DNA of 64,000 nt from contig OX381718.1 of NCBI GenBank assembly GCA_947462335.1, positions 43,586,281 to 43,650,280 of the forward strand, given 5' to 3'. Origin of the DNA: Harmothoe impar. Taxonomy: Eukaryota > Annelida > Polychaeta > Phyllodocida > Polynoidae. The position numbers were made by a program, and so were the translations under genes. Within the stretch, counting starts at the first letter, position 1. The number at the start of each line of letters is the position of its first letter. The notes under the pieces are model-generated. The model made no database searches and was not told the origin of the DNA. It saw nothing but the letters and a program-made list of their open reading frames with translations. This document shows, piece after piece, positions 43,111 through 55,109 of this stretch.

Positions 43111-43576
43111 TCCTAATATCGCTCACCCACTTTTTGTAAAGGTATTTACTACTGTAAACATTTTATTTCCCGCTGTACATATTTCTGTGGATCTCACAGC
43201 TTTTAAAATCCTTAAAACATATATAGCCCAATTTATTTATTCAATATAGTTGTAAAACTACCATATTTCAAAATCAACAAATCTGATACCATGCGAACTT
43301 TAGCAAATCCGCGAAAAATTATATCAGCGAAATTATTTACGTTTCCAGGTTATCATTTTATTCACAACAGCTGGCATTGAAGGGCAAATAAATATGCATA
43401 GGAGAGTGGCAATATATCAGACCAGAATCACTAAACAGGTTATTAACATTCACATAGTACATGTTCAGGAGAAATTGATCTTTTAGGATGGCATCTTCTT
43501 ATTTAGGCCAATATAGGTGTGTCTGGGTCTGGGGAGGGTGGGTGTGAGAGGTTTGGGTGTGGGGCTAGGGTAGGGG
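43111..43576. other. Noncoding stretch with a dispersed repeat
   Basis: 43130-43330 matches 19420-19600 (AAACTACCATATTTCAAAATC) in the same orientation. No gene seen. Confidence 0.5.
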
Positions 43577-43803
43577 GATAACCTTTTATAAGGTCGCATG
43601 GCGCTTTGATGTAGCATACTCGCAGTCCGTACTCGTGCGGATTGCATTCATGCATCATGTCAACCCTCCAGAACTGTATTGACCCCGATAGAGTTGGCAT
43701 GATGCTTGAGTGCTGCTCTGGCGAGTTGCTCACCAGGACTGCATCTATGCAATGATTAATGGCATACTACATTGAAGCACTATGCTGCCCTTAAAGGGTT
43801 GAT
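43577..43803. mobile_element. TTAA-hairpin MITE copy 23
   Basis: Left end GATAACCTTTTATAAGGTCGC, right end GCTGCCCTTAAAGGGTTGA. It is full length with a degenerate first hairpin. Confidence 0.78.
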
Positions 43804-44533
43804 GGTCTTCTGGCTTCATGGGCAGGTCTAGGTTAGAGTAGAGAATGATGTCCCTCTCTGACAGCAATCAGGATAGGTGGGGCGTTATATTGACACACTA
43901 GTATATTACTGTGTTAGAGCCACATATCTGATATACCATGGTGAGTTGACTAAATATTTTAGGGCAACAGCTGTAAAATATGATCATGCGAATAGAAAAT
44001 TATAAGATTGTAAGATGATTATTATTTGCAGATGATATCATTTTTAGACTAATATCAGAGTTTGATTTATTTTATCCTTTTTTGAAAAAAAAGAAGACCA
44101 TTGAAAGTTTAATTGCGCTGCACATTTGGAATATCTTAGGGTATTTGCAGTATATAAAACGACCTAAAAAGCTTGCATTATCTACATTAATTTTATTGCA
44201 CCAAACAAGGTCTGTGGTAGACTTCCTACATAGACATGCTGCCATTCTGTACCCATGTATTCTCTACCCAGGCACTTCCTTCCTGATCCCAGAACACACA
44301 GCCCTAACCCGGGTCTTTACTGCTACTTTAAAGTGGCACAAACACTAAAAGCCAATCAGGCGTCATTTAGTAGTAAACCATGGCCCCGGCCAGGCCTGCC
44401 CAACCATGCTTTAGTTCCCATCAGGGAGTAGAGGCCCTGCCACCCCTGGGCAGCCTCCATTCAACCCCCCTGCTACCCTGGTATCCCTCTGTAACCACTG
44501 TTAAGGCATATTATTGCTTTAAGCTTTAGCCCT
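43804..44533. other. Noncoding stretch
   Basis: No convincing gene; the 88-codon frame at about 44082-44348 has no family features and an arbitrary start. Confidence 0.45.
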
Positions 44534-44885
44534 TTAACCCTTTAAGGACGATATATGAATGGTGGCTTTGGTCGTTATGCTGCAGCACTGGCGAAGTACT
44601 CGACAGGGCTCCATTGGTGAATGATGCTGACAGAATTTAATGTAATATTTTGGTGATGTGCCATCTGTAAAGAATTGAGTGTCACAAAGCGCTATGTTAT
44701 CCCCTGTTGCATGCATGGATGAGTGAGTAACTCGCCAGTGATTCATCCATGCACCATGGTAACCATGGTGACCATACGGGTTTGATAAACTCCTATTGGG
44801 TCGGCATGATGCGAGTCAGGGCTGTATTCAAAGATGATGACGACAAAGAAAATATTAAAGCACTATGCAGTTCTTAAAGGATTAA
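44534..44885. mobile_element. TTAA-hairpin MITE copy 24, long
   Basis: Left end TTAACCCTTTAAGGACG (B type), right end GCAGTTCTTAAAGGATTAA (A type). At 352 bp it is longer than other copies and may be an old A copy with a decayed B copy inside: a B-like half ends about 44640 and A-like sequence resumes near 44680. Confidence 0.7.
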
Positions 44886-45159
44886 AACATTTTATTGCCT
44901 AGGCTTTAGGTCCTTCCTCCATCTCCATCCTTTTGGTTTCCTATTCCTTACTCAATACAATGTTGTTTCATTTTACAGCTCAGACACAGTGTTTTCTGAA
45001 GCCTCAATGACTACTTTGATGATGAATTAGTCATTTCATCTGTGGTTTCATGCAAAAAGCAGTATCGTTGATATACTGCAAGTGCATGCCATATTAGCAG
45101 CATAATAGCAATAATCATAATGGATAATCTAGATAATTGAAACTACACCAATGGTTACC

Positions 45160-45480
45160 CTATAGGGCACTTTCACTTTAAAATGCGGCTCTCCTACTGC
45201 CAACTCTTCCATCCAACTTGGCTATGGCAAATGACACAAGGGGTTGATACCTAATCTAACCCTCATTACTGAAAGCTGTATACTAAATTGACATTCAGGA
45301 AAAAATGGTTATCCACAGATCAAAGGGTGGCCTTTTAGGTAATGAGTTCCATTACAAGTGAGACTCAGGGGCGTAGTCCCCTTTTACCTTATAGTGTAGC
45401 ATCCGAAATAGGCAATATCTGGACACATAAAGTGGTATTTAGCGTAATAGGGAAGGAAGATTCTTAGGCATGTATTAAAA
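45160..45480 (+). repeat. Duplicated block alpha, copy 1
   Basis: GGCACTTTCACTTTAAAATG, AAATTGACATTCAGG and CAGATCAAAGGG(T/C)GGCC are shared in order with 57795-58195 and 61010-61390. This is the most diverged copy. Confidence 0.75.
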
Positions 45481-45849
45481 ATAGGAGTGCATGTCTATCT
45501 GCGAAAAGCACTCTCAGGTATATGCCTTTATCATAACCCTAATTATAGCATGCTGATTCGTTTTAATTGATGGTAATCATGGTTATTACTGCATAGGGAA
45601 ATAAATAGGGCTGCATTTTCCTACTGGTCTTATTTTCTCTGTATTTATATAATATGCCTCTCACTGTGTCTCAGTGCATCCAATATATGTGAAACAAATC
45701 ACAGCAGTTTATAGCAATTTACAGCAATTTACATGAAATTAACTATGAAATAAGCAAATGTGATAAGTATGATGCAACTGAGTGTACGTTGTGCTTTGTT
45801 GTGTGATGTCGCGCTGATTTAGTCATAGACCGAATCGTTGTCCTGATGC

Positions 45850-46083
45850 TGTGATAGTATGTAACTAGTATGTATGGAGATCCTACCAGTATATGATCCG
45901 TTCACTTTACTACCTGCTGTATATTGTAAAGTTTTGATTATGCCAATAACTAATGTGCACATGAATAGTAAAGTTTTATGTGATAGCGTGTTGGCTGAAT
46001 CATGTTGGCATTATTCTGAAAGACTTTACCTGTAAATGTGAATTTTGCCAATAAAAATGATCAAACTCAAAACTCAAACTCAT
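45850..46083 (+). mobile_element. LINE 3' end, second copy
   Basis: CCTG(C/T)TGTATATTGT, TTGGCATTnnTnTGAAAGACT and the tail AAACTCAAAACTCAAACTCA match 23175-23337. Only the 3' untranslated part is present. It ends inside MITE copy 25, so it inserted into that MITE. Confidence 0.7.
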
Positions 46084-46297
46084 ACTGCTTCAATTGTCGG
46101 CGTGATGGGAAATGTAGCCCTAGCGAGTCTACTCACCAGCGCTACATTCATGCATCATGCCGACCCTTCCGGAGTGTATCAACCCAAAAGGATAGGCATG
46201 ATGCTCGAACGTAGCCCTGATCAGCTACTCGACAGAGCTGTATTCATGCATCATATCTACAAATAGTATAGCACATGAAAGCCCTTCGCAGCCATTA
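46084..46297. mobile_element. TTAA-hairpin MITE copy 25, left end cut by LINE
   Basis: It starts TACTGCTTCAATTGTCGGCG directly after the LINE tail, lacking the outermost left terminus, and ends GCAGCCATTAATG. Hairpins read GTAGCCCTAGCGAGT rather than GCAGCCC. Confidence 0.72.
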
Positions 46298-46397
46298 ATG
46301 TGGCATGATCACCGAGCGTATCCCACTCACAATTCTAGTAGTATTCTAGTCTACTATGTGGTTAAGTGCGAGTGGTGAGAATGCCCCTTTAAAGGGT

Positions 46398-46735
46398 TAG
46401 GGGTTGACTATAATCAGCCTCATTGTTGTGGGGTTTTCACTGACACGGTTCCTCTGTTCCCTCGGTATCTTGAGACTAACGACCACAAGACATTTCAGTA
46501 AGGTTTCCCCCAATTAGGCAGAGAACTGATCAAAGTAGTTACCTTTGCGCAGGAACCTTTCATGCTAGCAGTAAACCACGACACCTCTGATGTGTGAGGG
46601 GGCTAGGTTGGGACAGTTAGTGCCAAGAACCTTTGGAAGTGGCCATTTCTATCAAAGGGATTTCCAAAAATCTAGCTAAGTTTGGTTTAAGAACATCTTA
46701 ATGACCAGGAAAATAACACTATGACATTGGGCATC
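46398..46735 (+). repeat. Duplicated block beta, copy 1
   Basis: GGGGTTGACTA, CATGCTAGCAGTAA and GACACCTCT...TGATGTGTGAGGG are shared with 58808-59165 and 62055-62330. Noncoding. Confidence 0.78.
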
Positions 46736-46999
46736 CTTCTGTATGTATACAATATCATTATACATGTATCAGATTATCTCAATGTATCAATATCTCCTCA
46801 TAATCCAACAGAATTCCCTAATCTGTATACCATGTACCTATTTAACACATTCCATACAACACAAACACTGTCACTTGTATGTCAAAACCAGTACTATACC
46901 TATGCTTTCTCTGGCCGAGGAATATGAGCAGTAAACAATAAAAAAAATGTGAACAAAAGAGAATAAGAAGGAAAATCAGAAGAAAAAACTTATAAGGGT

Positions 47000-47400
47000 T
47001 CCCAAGGTATAGACCTACATTCTATATTGTACCCATGGTCCTACTGACCAAATACGGAGATCTCTCCTGAGCCACCTTTAGGACCTGCTCATGATGGATA
47101 GTAAGGGTCACTAGGGTTCTTATCCAGGTTCATATATGCATGTCACACACACCCCAGCTTTTTATGAGCACCTCAGCCCATTCTATGAGCTGCTCTTGGA
47201 GTTCAGGTCATTCTGCCTTTATAAGTCCTCGTTCAGGACCTTTCACAGGGAAGGTGAATGGCGTTTACACCTATTATCACTCACTCCCGACTCATGAGCA
47301 CTGTTTACCCCCATTATCACTCACTCCTTAATTGCCAATTGAGTCAACATCCAATGGTCTGTAATGACCAGTATCATCAAATATTTCTCACTGCTCCTCT
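47000..47400 (+). repeat. Duplicated block gamma, copy 2
   Basis: It matches 42128-43110 and 59410-59795 (ACGGAGATCTCTCCTGAGCC; CACCTATTATCACTCACTCC). Confidence 0.78.
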
Positions 47401-48122
47401 AGAAGTATTTATTTATGATGTTAATGTCAGCCCTGGCCTCCATGGATTTGGAAAATTCAAATAAACTAATATTTCCAATTCCAAATATACTGGAACATTT
47501 GCAAAAGCTTCTAGCTGATGAATTGAATAACCAGAAGATGAAAATGCTTGAGGTAGTGAAGGTTGACTGTATGGCTAGCAGCTGAGATCGAAATAGATGA
47601 AACTGCTCCCAGGGGTTAATAAGGTGTGTCTGGGGTGCTAGTGTGAGCTAGAGCGGGTGTGGTGGGTGTGGGCTTGTGGGGGCTTATGGTTGGGTGCTGG
47701 TAAGTCAAGGTCCAGGGAGAGAATGATATGAATACCCTCATATACATAATGGAGTTCCTTGAACTTGAGAAGTCTATTTTGATGATTTTGATTTTATCTC
47801 TAAGTTGATTAGAAGCAGGGATAAAACTCATTTTGTAAAATGGCAGCTATTTTAGCTACGGGACAAAATCGCGATGTCCCTATCAAAACTATCTTTGTAA
47901 GGTCCTTATTTACCACTGTGCCACGTTTCATGCTTTCATCTTCAAAGGAAAAATCCCACTGAATTTTGCAACAATCTGCTGGACTAGGTATAAGGCTCCA
48001 ATCAGGATGTTATATGGGCATGATAGTACATTACGAGTAATTCGATTTATTTCCTACCATTTCTCCTCTTTGCAAATGCATATTATCTGCTAACCCCTGA
48101 ACCCCATACCTAAACTTCTGTG
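47401..48122. other. Noncoding stretch
   Basis: No gene seen. GGTGTGTCTGGGGTGCTAG near 47623 resembles GGTGTGTCTGGGTCTGGGG near 43515, possibly an old shared repeat. Confidence 0.4.
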
Positions 48123-48330
48123 GTAAACCCTTTGAGGGCTGCAGAGTTCCTCAGCGTACTGTGCCCTTTATCACCATGATGCATAGATGTATTCATGGTA
48201 ATTTTTACAGGGTTGCATTCATGCATCATGCCAACACTTTGAGAGAGTTGAGATTGTGCTTGAATGGAGTACTGTAACACTCTAGGGCATAATTCATCAA
48301 AACACTATGCATCCCTCAAATCCTTTATAA
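48123..48330. mobile_element. TTAA-hairpin MITE copy 26
   Basis: Left end GTAAACCCTTTGAGGGCTGC, right end GCATCCCTCAAATCC. It is strongly decayed, with the second hairpin nearly lost. Confidence 0.65.
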
Positions 48331-48635
48331 CTGAAACTGCCAGTCATTCATACATTGGTAAATATTACTTTACAGAACCCCGGGCCCATTTTAGATCTCC
48401 TTACATTATTCGCCATGTCCTTGTCATGTCTACACTCTAAAAACAGTGTGTTACGTTTACACACTTTTCAACACACTTTTCTGAAGCCACATTTAACACA
48501 CTTTTTTTTGGTAACACACGACACACTTTTGGCAAAAGTGTGTTGAGTCTAAAAAGTGTGTTGGTGTACAAAGCCATGGTATTGAGGAGGTGGGGATTAA
48601 AGTAGCTGTTCTACACCTCACAGAGTATGTCAGGT

Positions 48636-48690
48636 GCCGTGGCTGAGTTGTCTAGGTGCTGGCACATGTGGTCGAAAATCACAGAAAGTG
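48636..48690 (+). mobile_element. tRNA-like SINE head, fragment
   Basis: GCCGTGGCTGAGTTGTCTAG matches a pol III A box as in tRNA-Ser/Leu genes; a B-box-like GGTCGAAAATC follows at 48670, closer than in a real tRNA. Possibly a decayed SINE. Confidence 0.3.
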
Positions 48691-48862
48691 TGCATATGGG
48701 GCTTGGAGGTGAATGAAGGGGTCTGGTAATAAACCTTGGAGTATCTTAAAATTCTTTTTTGTGGATAATGTATAAGTGTTGCCTTAACTGCTCATGAAAA
48801 CTTGTGGGTTAAATATGAAATCTGTTGCTATGGCAACCCCTGCAACCTATACACCCTAGAAA

Positions 48863-49272
48863 CGATGTCCGGGCGAGTGACATTTGGCATATCTATCACT
48901 AGAGACACCCACAAAAGTGTTTTCTGTGTTCTATTACCATTGATATATCTTATTTTGTTGAGGCAGGTCCTAAGGATTCATTTTTGAAAGTTTTTGGAGG
49001 GTAGTACTTGGTATATTCCTTGGCACTGAGTCATTTTATACAAAGGAGTGACATGAATTTTACCTTAATTTTAGGTCTCTAAATATACATTAATTGTCAC
49101 TTTGGCTGACAAGAGTACAGAGTAAGGTAGGAAGTAGCAAGAATATGGAATGCATGCCCCAGGGTATATACTTTTAGGTGGTATATAGCTTTAGAGGGGC
49201 AAAAATCTGTGTGTACCTCTATAATTCATATCGGAAATGCCTTGCAATCATGCAAAATGTCACTCGGGCGGA
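48863..49272. mobile_element. Foldback element with ATGTCCG(GG/CC)CGAGTGACATTT ends
   Basis: The 21-bp terminus at 48863-48883 is inverted at 49252-49272 with two mismatches, and similarity continues inward (GGCAT / TGCAT). The two mismatches flip GGG to GCC inside the palindromic CCGGGCG core. Confidence 0.5.
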
Positions 49273-50076
49273 CATTTCCCCCCTTAAAAAACCTACTGAC
49301 ATGTCTAGACTACTTTACACCATGGTCTGCTACATATATAGTTATGCCTTATTGCATGCCTCAAAATACAACACCTTGCATGGTTAATTAGTACAGGCCA
49401 CGCACAGTGCAAGAAACCCCAAACAGAGCTATGAACAGCCACACAAGTGAGCTGAGCAAGGAGGTGTGGTCACTTACTAATTGTAATACGATTCTAATTA
49501 CAATTACAACTTACAAAGGCAGTATGATAGATACGGTGTTCATGCGGAAATTGGCCTAAGAAATGTGATTTTCGAAGTTTGGCAGCTTTGTGTGAAAATG
49601 TAATAATTATACATACACATGTTATCACTATTCCTGTGCTGTTACATGTGTGTTAACTCCGTAATTTAGATATCTTAAAGCACAAATTACGGTAATTCTA
49701 AAGAACAACCATGCATAATACATTCCGCTCAAGAAATTGGGAGATTGAGATTGAGATTTCTTTTACTTAATGTGGAATGTTACAAATAAGCATTGAGCAT
49801 GTCTTACTATGGGTCTTATACATGTATTCGCAAATATATGCTGCACATGTAAATGTAAAATTATGCAGTACATTTATTGCCATTGTCAGTCTTGTGGACT
49901 AAAATCGTTTTTACTTTGTTAATATAAACATAAATATTGGTAATATAATCAATAATGATTATTGTTTCAAACTTCTGTACCCAATAATATGCCAGGGCAA
50001 ACCATAACCAAATTTACATTACATTGAACACATGTATTTAAAAAAAAGTGTAATACCCTCCACCACTCTCCCCAGT

Positions 50077-50926
50077 GGGCCATTCCACAGTATTTCAACA
50101 AGTGGTCCCCACATGACCCCCTCAGATCCTAATAATTTTCCACCTACATGAAGATGTATGTGGTTCATGACCACATGCAAAATTGTAGCTTCCAACTCCC
50201 GTAACTTTCCGAGATTTTGGCCGCTGAACATGAGGGGGTTTGGCCCTCAGTTTGCAAAATCCCAATTTGGTCTCATCTTCAAAGTGCAATATTTTCAAGA
50301 TGCAATGAGCTAGAGGTCTGGTATTGCTTCAGTTGTCTCACACATTCATACACTCTTAGGAGATGCCAATATTGGGAGGTTTTGATAAAGGCTTATACTT
50401 GAACAATGAGCATAAAAGGTGGTAAATTTTCCTGTTTGAACTGAAATTTGAAAAGGTTTGAAAATTCATAGCATCAAAACCGTTACTTTAAATGCCCTAG
50501 AAATTTGGATTCCAAATGTCAATGAAGGTCTCAACAGGAAAATCAAAGATGCAGTGTCTGTCATGATATGCAAATCCAATATGGCCGCTTCAAAAAGGGC
50601 AAAAATCGATTTTTGCCACTTTTCAATGCCCAATTTTGGTAGGAGGGATAAATAGTACCAGCTAATGCTCTTCACCAATCAAAAGGCCATTATGTGCCTT
50701 AAGTCTGAAAGCAATATGGTATTGGTCCTATGTCTCCTTCTGGCAAAAATCGGGGGACGGAAAATTGTAAAAATGGTAATTTCCAAGAATTTATACTTTT
50801 CATTATTCTCTTAGCAATAGTTAAATATACAAAATCAAAGCATAGTTTAAATCAGGTGAAAGAAGCTGATGCCCCCTAAATCATGGTACCAAACTGGTTA
50901 CAGTGCTTTGGTTCTTTCCATTGAAA
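50077..50926 (+). repeat. Long inverted repeat, left arm
   Basis: About 850 bp, from GGGCCATTCCACAG to GGTTCTTTCCATTGAAA, inverted at 52713-53573 with high similarity; most of the length appears more than 90% identical by eye. It includes the self-complementary GCAAAAATCGATTTTTGC. Open frames recur in both arms because the DNA does; none is recognised. Confidence 0.9.
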
Positions 50927-52712
50927 TATAACATGTCAATATGAGTAAAAAAACAGAGAATAAGCAAAGAAAAATTGAATCTCTTTATTCTTTATTTTAA
51001 CTTTATTTTGTGTAAAGTAGGAGGACAATAACATGTTATATATAGCAGAAAGGTATATAAATTAATTTAAATCTATGCATACATAGGCTACTCTAAACCC
51101 CGGTTTGGTACTCAAATCCCTACGATTTCAATTTGGCCAGGGGCTTTGACACATCTATGTCAAATGCATTGTATTTAGACTGCATGTATCTGATTTGGCA
51201 TTATTTAAAGTGAATAAACATGAAAGAGCTTAGGAGTTTGGTAACATGTATCTGCTTCTTTAGGTACTAGTATGGAGATCAAATCCTCAATTCTAATGAG
51301 TCATGGTGGACGACAACCTTAAAGTGGCATGGTCCGATTTTTCCCATATTTCAATTCCTACTGAAATGTGACAAAACGTGGGAAAAGGTGACATTAGGGG
51401 AAAACACCTTTATTTAAGTTCATGTCTTCGGCTACAATTTGATACTTCAAGCATCAAAGTATTTGAAATATTTGCTGAGAAATGACATCTCAAACATGGG
51501 ATGGTAGGGACATATAGGAATTCAGAATAGACTGCAATGCAATCACATATCAATCTATTTTCAAATAATCCATATAAATCATAATTATTAGAAATTAAAC
51601 CAATGAATGCATATTATTGTACATAGATTTGGATCTGGTAGGGATATTGGCATTCTGTTTTCAGTTCTGAAATCCTCATGGATGAGGCAATTGGATAGGG
51701 ATGAATTTTATTCCAAAAGAATGAATTGATGGTTGCCATGGCAACCAAATGACAACAAACAGGCTAAAAATGGCTAAAAACGTTCTTTTTACATTCCAAA
51801 CAAGACCAATTTAGAATGAAAATAGAATTTTGATGATAGCTTCAAAGGATTCCTTGGGAAAAGTTAGTCTAAGGTCATTTTCTCTTAAGTATTCACATTT
51901 TTAGCTATATCTCCTGAAATATCATGTTTAGAGCATTTATGGCTATTCCCCCTAATGTTACGAATTGCCAGGTTTCGTCACAAATGTGTTCCAAATGTTA
52001 GTACACTATCATATTTGAAGAATGGGGTGCATTGAAAATGCCCTCTCTGGGAAATTATACCTTAAATAGAATGTCCCATGTTAGTGCAGGTATAGTCTTT
52101 GAAGTGTATTTTCAATGAGTGCAATCATAGCGTGCACTCCAAAAGTATTTGATTGAGCCTAAATCTGATAGTTGGTTGAATTCTAAGCTGAATCATATTG
52201 AATGAGATTAAATGAAGTAGGTAGTACATTAAGTATGGCCATATATGGAACATTTTTGGTTTATTTTTAACAGGATTGATTTTTGAGTGCCAATTATCGG
52301 ACCATGTCACATTAACCGCTCCCACCCTGATGGAAATCCAAATTTGCTTCACATAGTCTATAACACATTGTAAGGGCTTACTTGATAGAGAAGGATTGTT
52401 CAGGGTTAGATGAATTCAACCTTTTGATTCCTTTTAAAACAATAGTTAACACAGGGAATCCCAAATCATCTTAACGTGATGAATGAGAGATATATGGTAA
52501 CTGACTTGGCCAAATCTAAATGGACAAATTCATGTACCAAACCATGTTATAAATTATATTTATGGTATATTTCATTGTTCTCTACCAAAACAAACATGTT
52601 ACGGTCTTATAACCTCTTTTTTACTCCAAAGAAGTTTGAGAAATAAGAGTAACACGAGTTTGCTGTTTTTTTCTTTCTTATTTCTGTATTTTCCTCAATT
52701 TAATGGTGATTC
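50927..52712. other. Spacer of the long inverted repeat
   Basis: About 1.8 kb without a gene. A residual inverted pair, GTGGCATGGTCCGAT at 51324 and ATCGGACCATGTCAC at 52296, shows that the palindrome once extended further in. A perfect X-box 14-mer lies at 51732-51745. Confidence 0.6.
51732..51745. promoter_or_regulatory. Second perfect X-box palindrome
   Basis: GTTGCCATGGCAAC, extended to 16 bp with G and C (GGTTGCCATGGCAACC). It is inside the spacer of the long inverted repeat. GTTGCTATGGCAAC at 48824-48837 is a one-base variant. Confidence 0.35.
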
Positions 52713-53573
52713 TTTCAATGGAAAGAACCAAAGCATTTAAACAAGTTTGGTACCATGATTTAGGGGGCATCAGTTACTTTTACCTGATATAAACTATGCT
52801 TTGATTTTGTATATCTAATTATTTCTAAGAGAATTATAAAAAGTATAAATTCTTGGAAATTACCATTTTTACCATTTTCCGTCGCCCGATTTTCACCAGA
52901 AGGAGACATAGGACCAATACCATATTGCTATCAGACTTAAGGCACATAATGGCCTTTTGATTGGTGAAGAGCATTAGCTGGTACTGTTTATCCCTCCTAC
53001 CAAAATTGGGCATTGAAAAGTGGCAAAAATCGATTTTTGCCCTTTTTGAGACGGCCATATTGGATTTAAATATCATGGCAGACACTGCATCTTTGATTTT
53101 TTGTGTTGAGACCTTCATTGACATTTGGAATCCGAATTTCTAGGGCATTTAAAGTAACGGTTTTGATGCTATGAATTTTCAAACCTTTTCAAATTTCAGT
53201 TCAAACAGGAAAATTTACCACCTTTTATGCTCATTGTTCAAGTATAAGCCTTTATCAAAACCTCCCAATATTGGCATTTTCTAAGAGTGTATGAATGTGT
53301 GAGACAACTGAAGCAATACCAGACCTCTAGCTCATTGCATCTTGAAAATATTGCACTTTGAAGATGAGACCAAATTGGGATTTTGCAAACTGAGGGCCAA
53401 ACCCCCTCATGTTCAGCGGCCAAAATCTCGGAAAGTTACGGGAGTTGGAAGCTACAATTTTGCATGTGGTCATGAACCACATACATCTTCATGTAGGTGG
53501 AAAATTATTAGGATCTAAGGGAGTCATGCGGGGAAAGTTCCTCAAATCTGTCTATATACTGTGGAATGGCCCC
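52713..53573 (-). repeat. Long inverted repeat, right arm
   Basis: About 861 bp, the inverted partner of 50077-50926. Confidence 0.9.
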
Positions 53574-55109
53574 AGTGGGAACACAGTGCCTCTCCTTTAT
53601 ACAGTGCCTCCAGTGATGTCGCAGGATGGCAAAGTGAGAAAGCTGGCTGGATGGCAGGGTATGGAAGGTGCCGACCCCTTGTATAGTTAGTTAGGATTGT
53701 ATGATTGTAAGGTTAGGTCTGTATGACAAGTCATAATGCTGTGGTCTTTTTGAGTAGAGTATAAATTGAGGAATGATATATTCATTGGTACAGGTCTATG
53801 GGATTCTATTGGTACCTTTTGGATTCTATTGATACCTGTTGGGTTCTTGAGAATGGTTAAACATAGAACATAGGCACTCTCAAAAAAGACTCCAACAAGC
53901 AACCACTTTTCTCAGGAAAACTCTTTTGACTCTGGCTCACATATTGCCTTAATATCAATTGATTCATAGCAAATATCAAGCTGCAGAGTTTTGCATAGCA
54001 ATAGAGACATATTTCTCTTTCAGGGGGTAGGTCTGCCATTTCTGTAGACCTAATATTACTGTGTTAAATGGCATATAGGCTTTAAGTATCACTCGCCCGG
54101 ACATAATTCGCCCGGACATATCGCCCGGACATAATGAACCTTTCCCCCTGCTCTTCCATACTATGGCATGGAAACAAATGTCTTATATACTGAGCAGTTA
54201 GGTATATGTAGGGGGTAAATAACTAGCATATTTAGCATAGTTAAATATAATCATGGTAGACGGACACAAGAATAATGTAATTTAAGTGTCTGGTCGACAG
54301 AATTAAATATTTTGAAGTAAAACACTCATGGCCCCCTCAGGAAGAAGATTACAGAGGAATTCCAATTATTTTTTCGCTATGGATACACTTACCCATAATG
54401 CTAATATTTAATGACAAAATTGAATCCATATGCATTATTGGTAAAAAGTGGTGGGGGGAAATGTTGCTGAAAATTCGCCCGGACATTCCTTTTTACAAAA
54501 TCCAAATTCCCTGAAAAAGACAGAAAAAATACCCCCATTTATACAATTTTTGGTCTAGATTTACTGTAAGGACTCAAAGTTTAAATAAAAAATATGGAAC
54601 CACACACATCTGCTGCCACTTTTTGAAAATAAGATTAATTATGTCAATTTTATCAATTTTTGGACCAATTTTGGGTCATTTTCGGCCTATTTTCGACCCC
54701 TGGAACCCTAAATATGGATATTTAACCATAAAAACCAATATGTAACATCAAGAACTCAACCAACCCGATATCATAAAACAAAAGAAAACGTAGAAAAATA
54801 AATATCCTAAGAATACAGGACTGGGGAAGTGTAAAAATCCCATATGCACAGTTTCTATGATTTATGACCACATGAGTCCTGTTCATGCAGGTTCGAATCC
54901 CTTGACAAATATTTTTTTCTCAATATTAAGTATGATTACTTTCTACATGGGTTAAGAGTTAAATTAGTATAGATTTATTCAATTTCTTGTAGGGCTATTC
55001 ATGTTCATACTATGCATATACTGTGTGTATCACTTTTAAAGGCTTCTTATATCTAGAAAAAGTGCTTATTGAATCGCTCACAATAAAAGTGGGAATAGAA
55101 GATTATATC
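53574..55109. other. Interior of the 8.1-kb element
   Basis: No gene seen. It holds the TCGCCCGGACAT cluster, listed separately, and a lone pol III B-box-like GGTTCGAATCC at 54890-54900. Confidence 0.5.
54093..54132 (+). repeat. Three tandem TCGCCCGGACAT motifs
   Basis: The 12-mer occurs at 54093, 54108 and 54121, again at 54475, and inverted at 48863-48874 within the same 8.1-kb element. Confidence 0.7.

Noticed and set aside
44989..45040. Short terminal exon after GTTTCATTTTACAG
   Set aside because: Only 16 codons follow in the best frame and nothing in them is recognisable.
50217..50402. Conserved peptide seen in both 50.2 and 53.3 kb
   Set aside because: The match is explained by the inverted DNA repeat; no codon bias or family similarity supports coding.
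54860..54905. tRNA or SINE suggested by GGTTCGAATCC
   Set aside because: Only the B box is convincing; the T-stem does not pair and no A box is found at the right distance.
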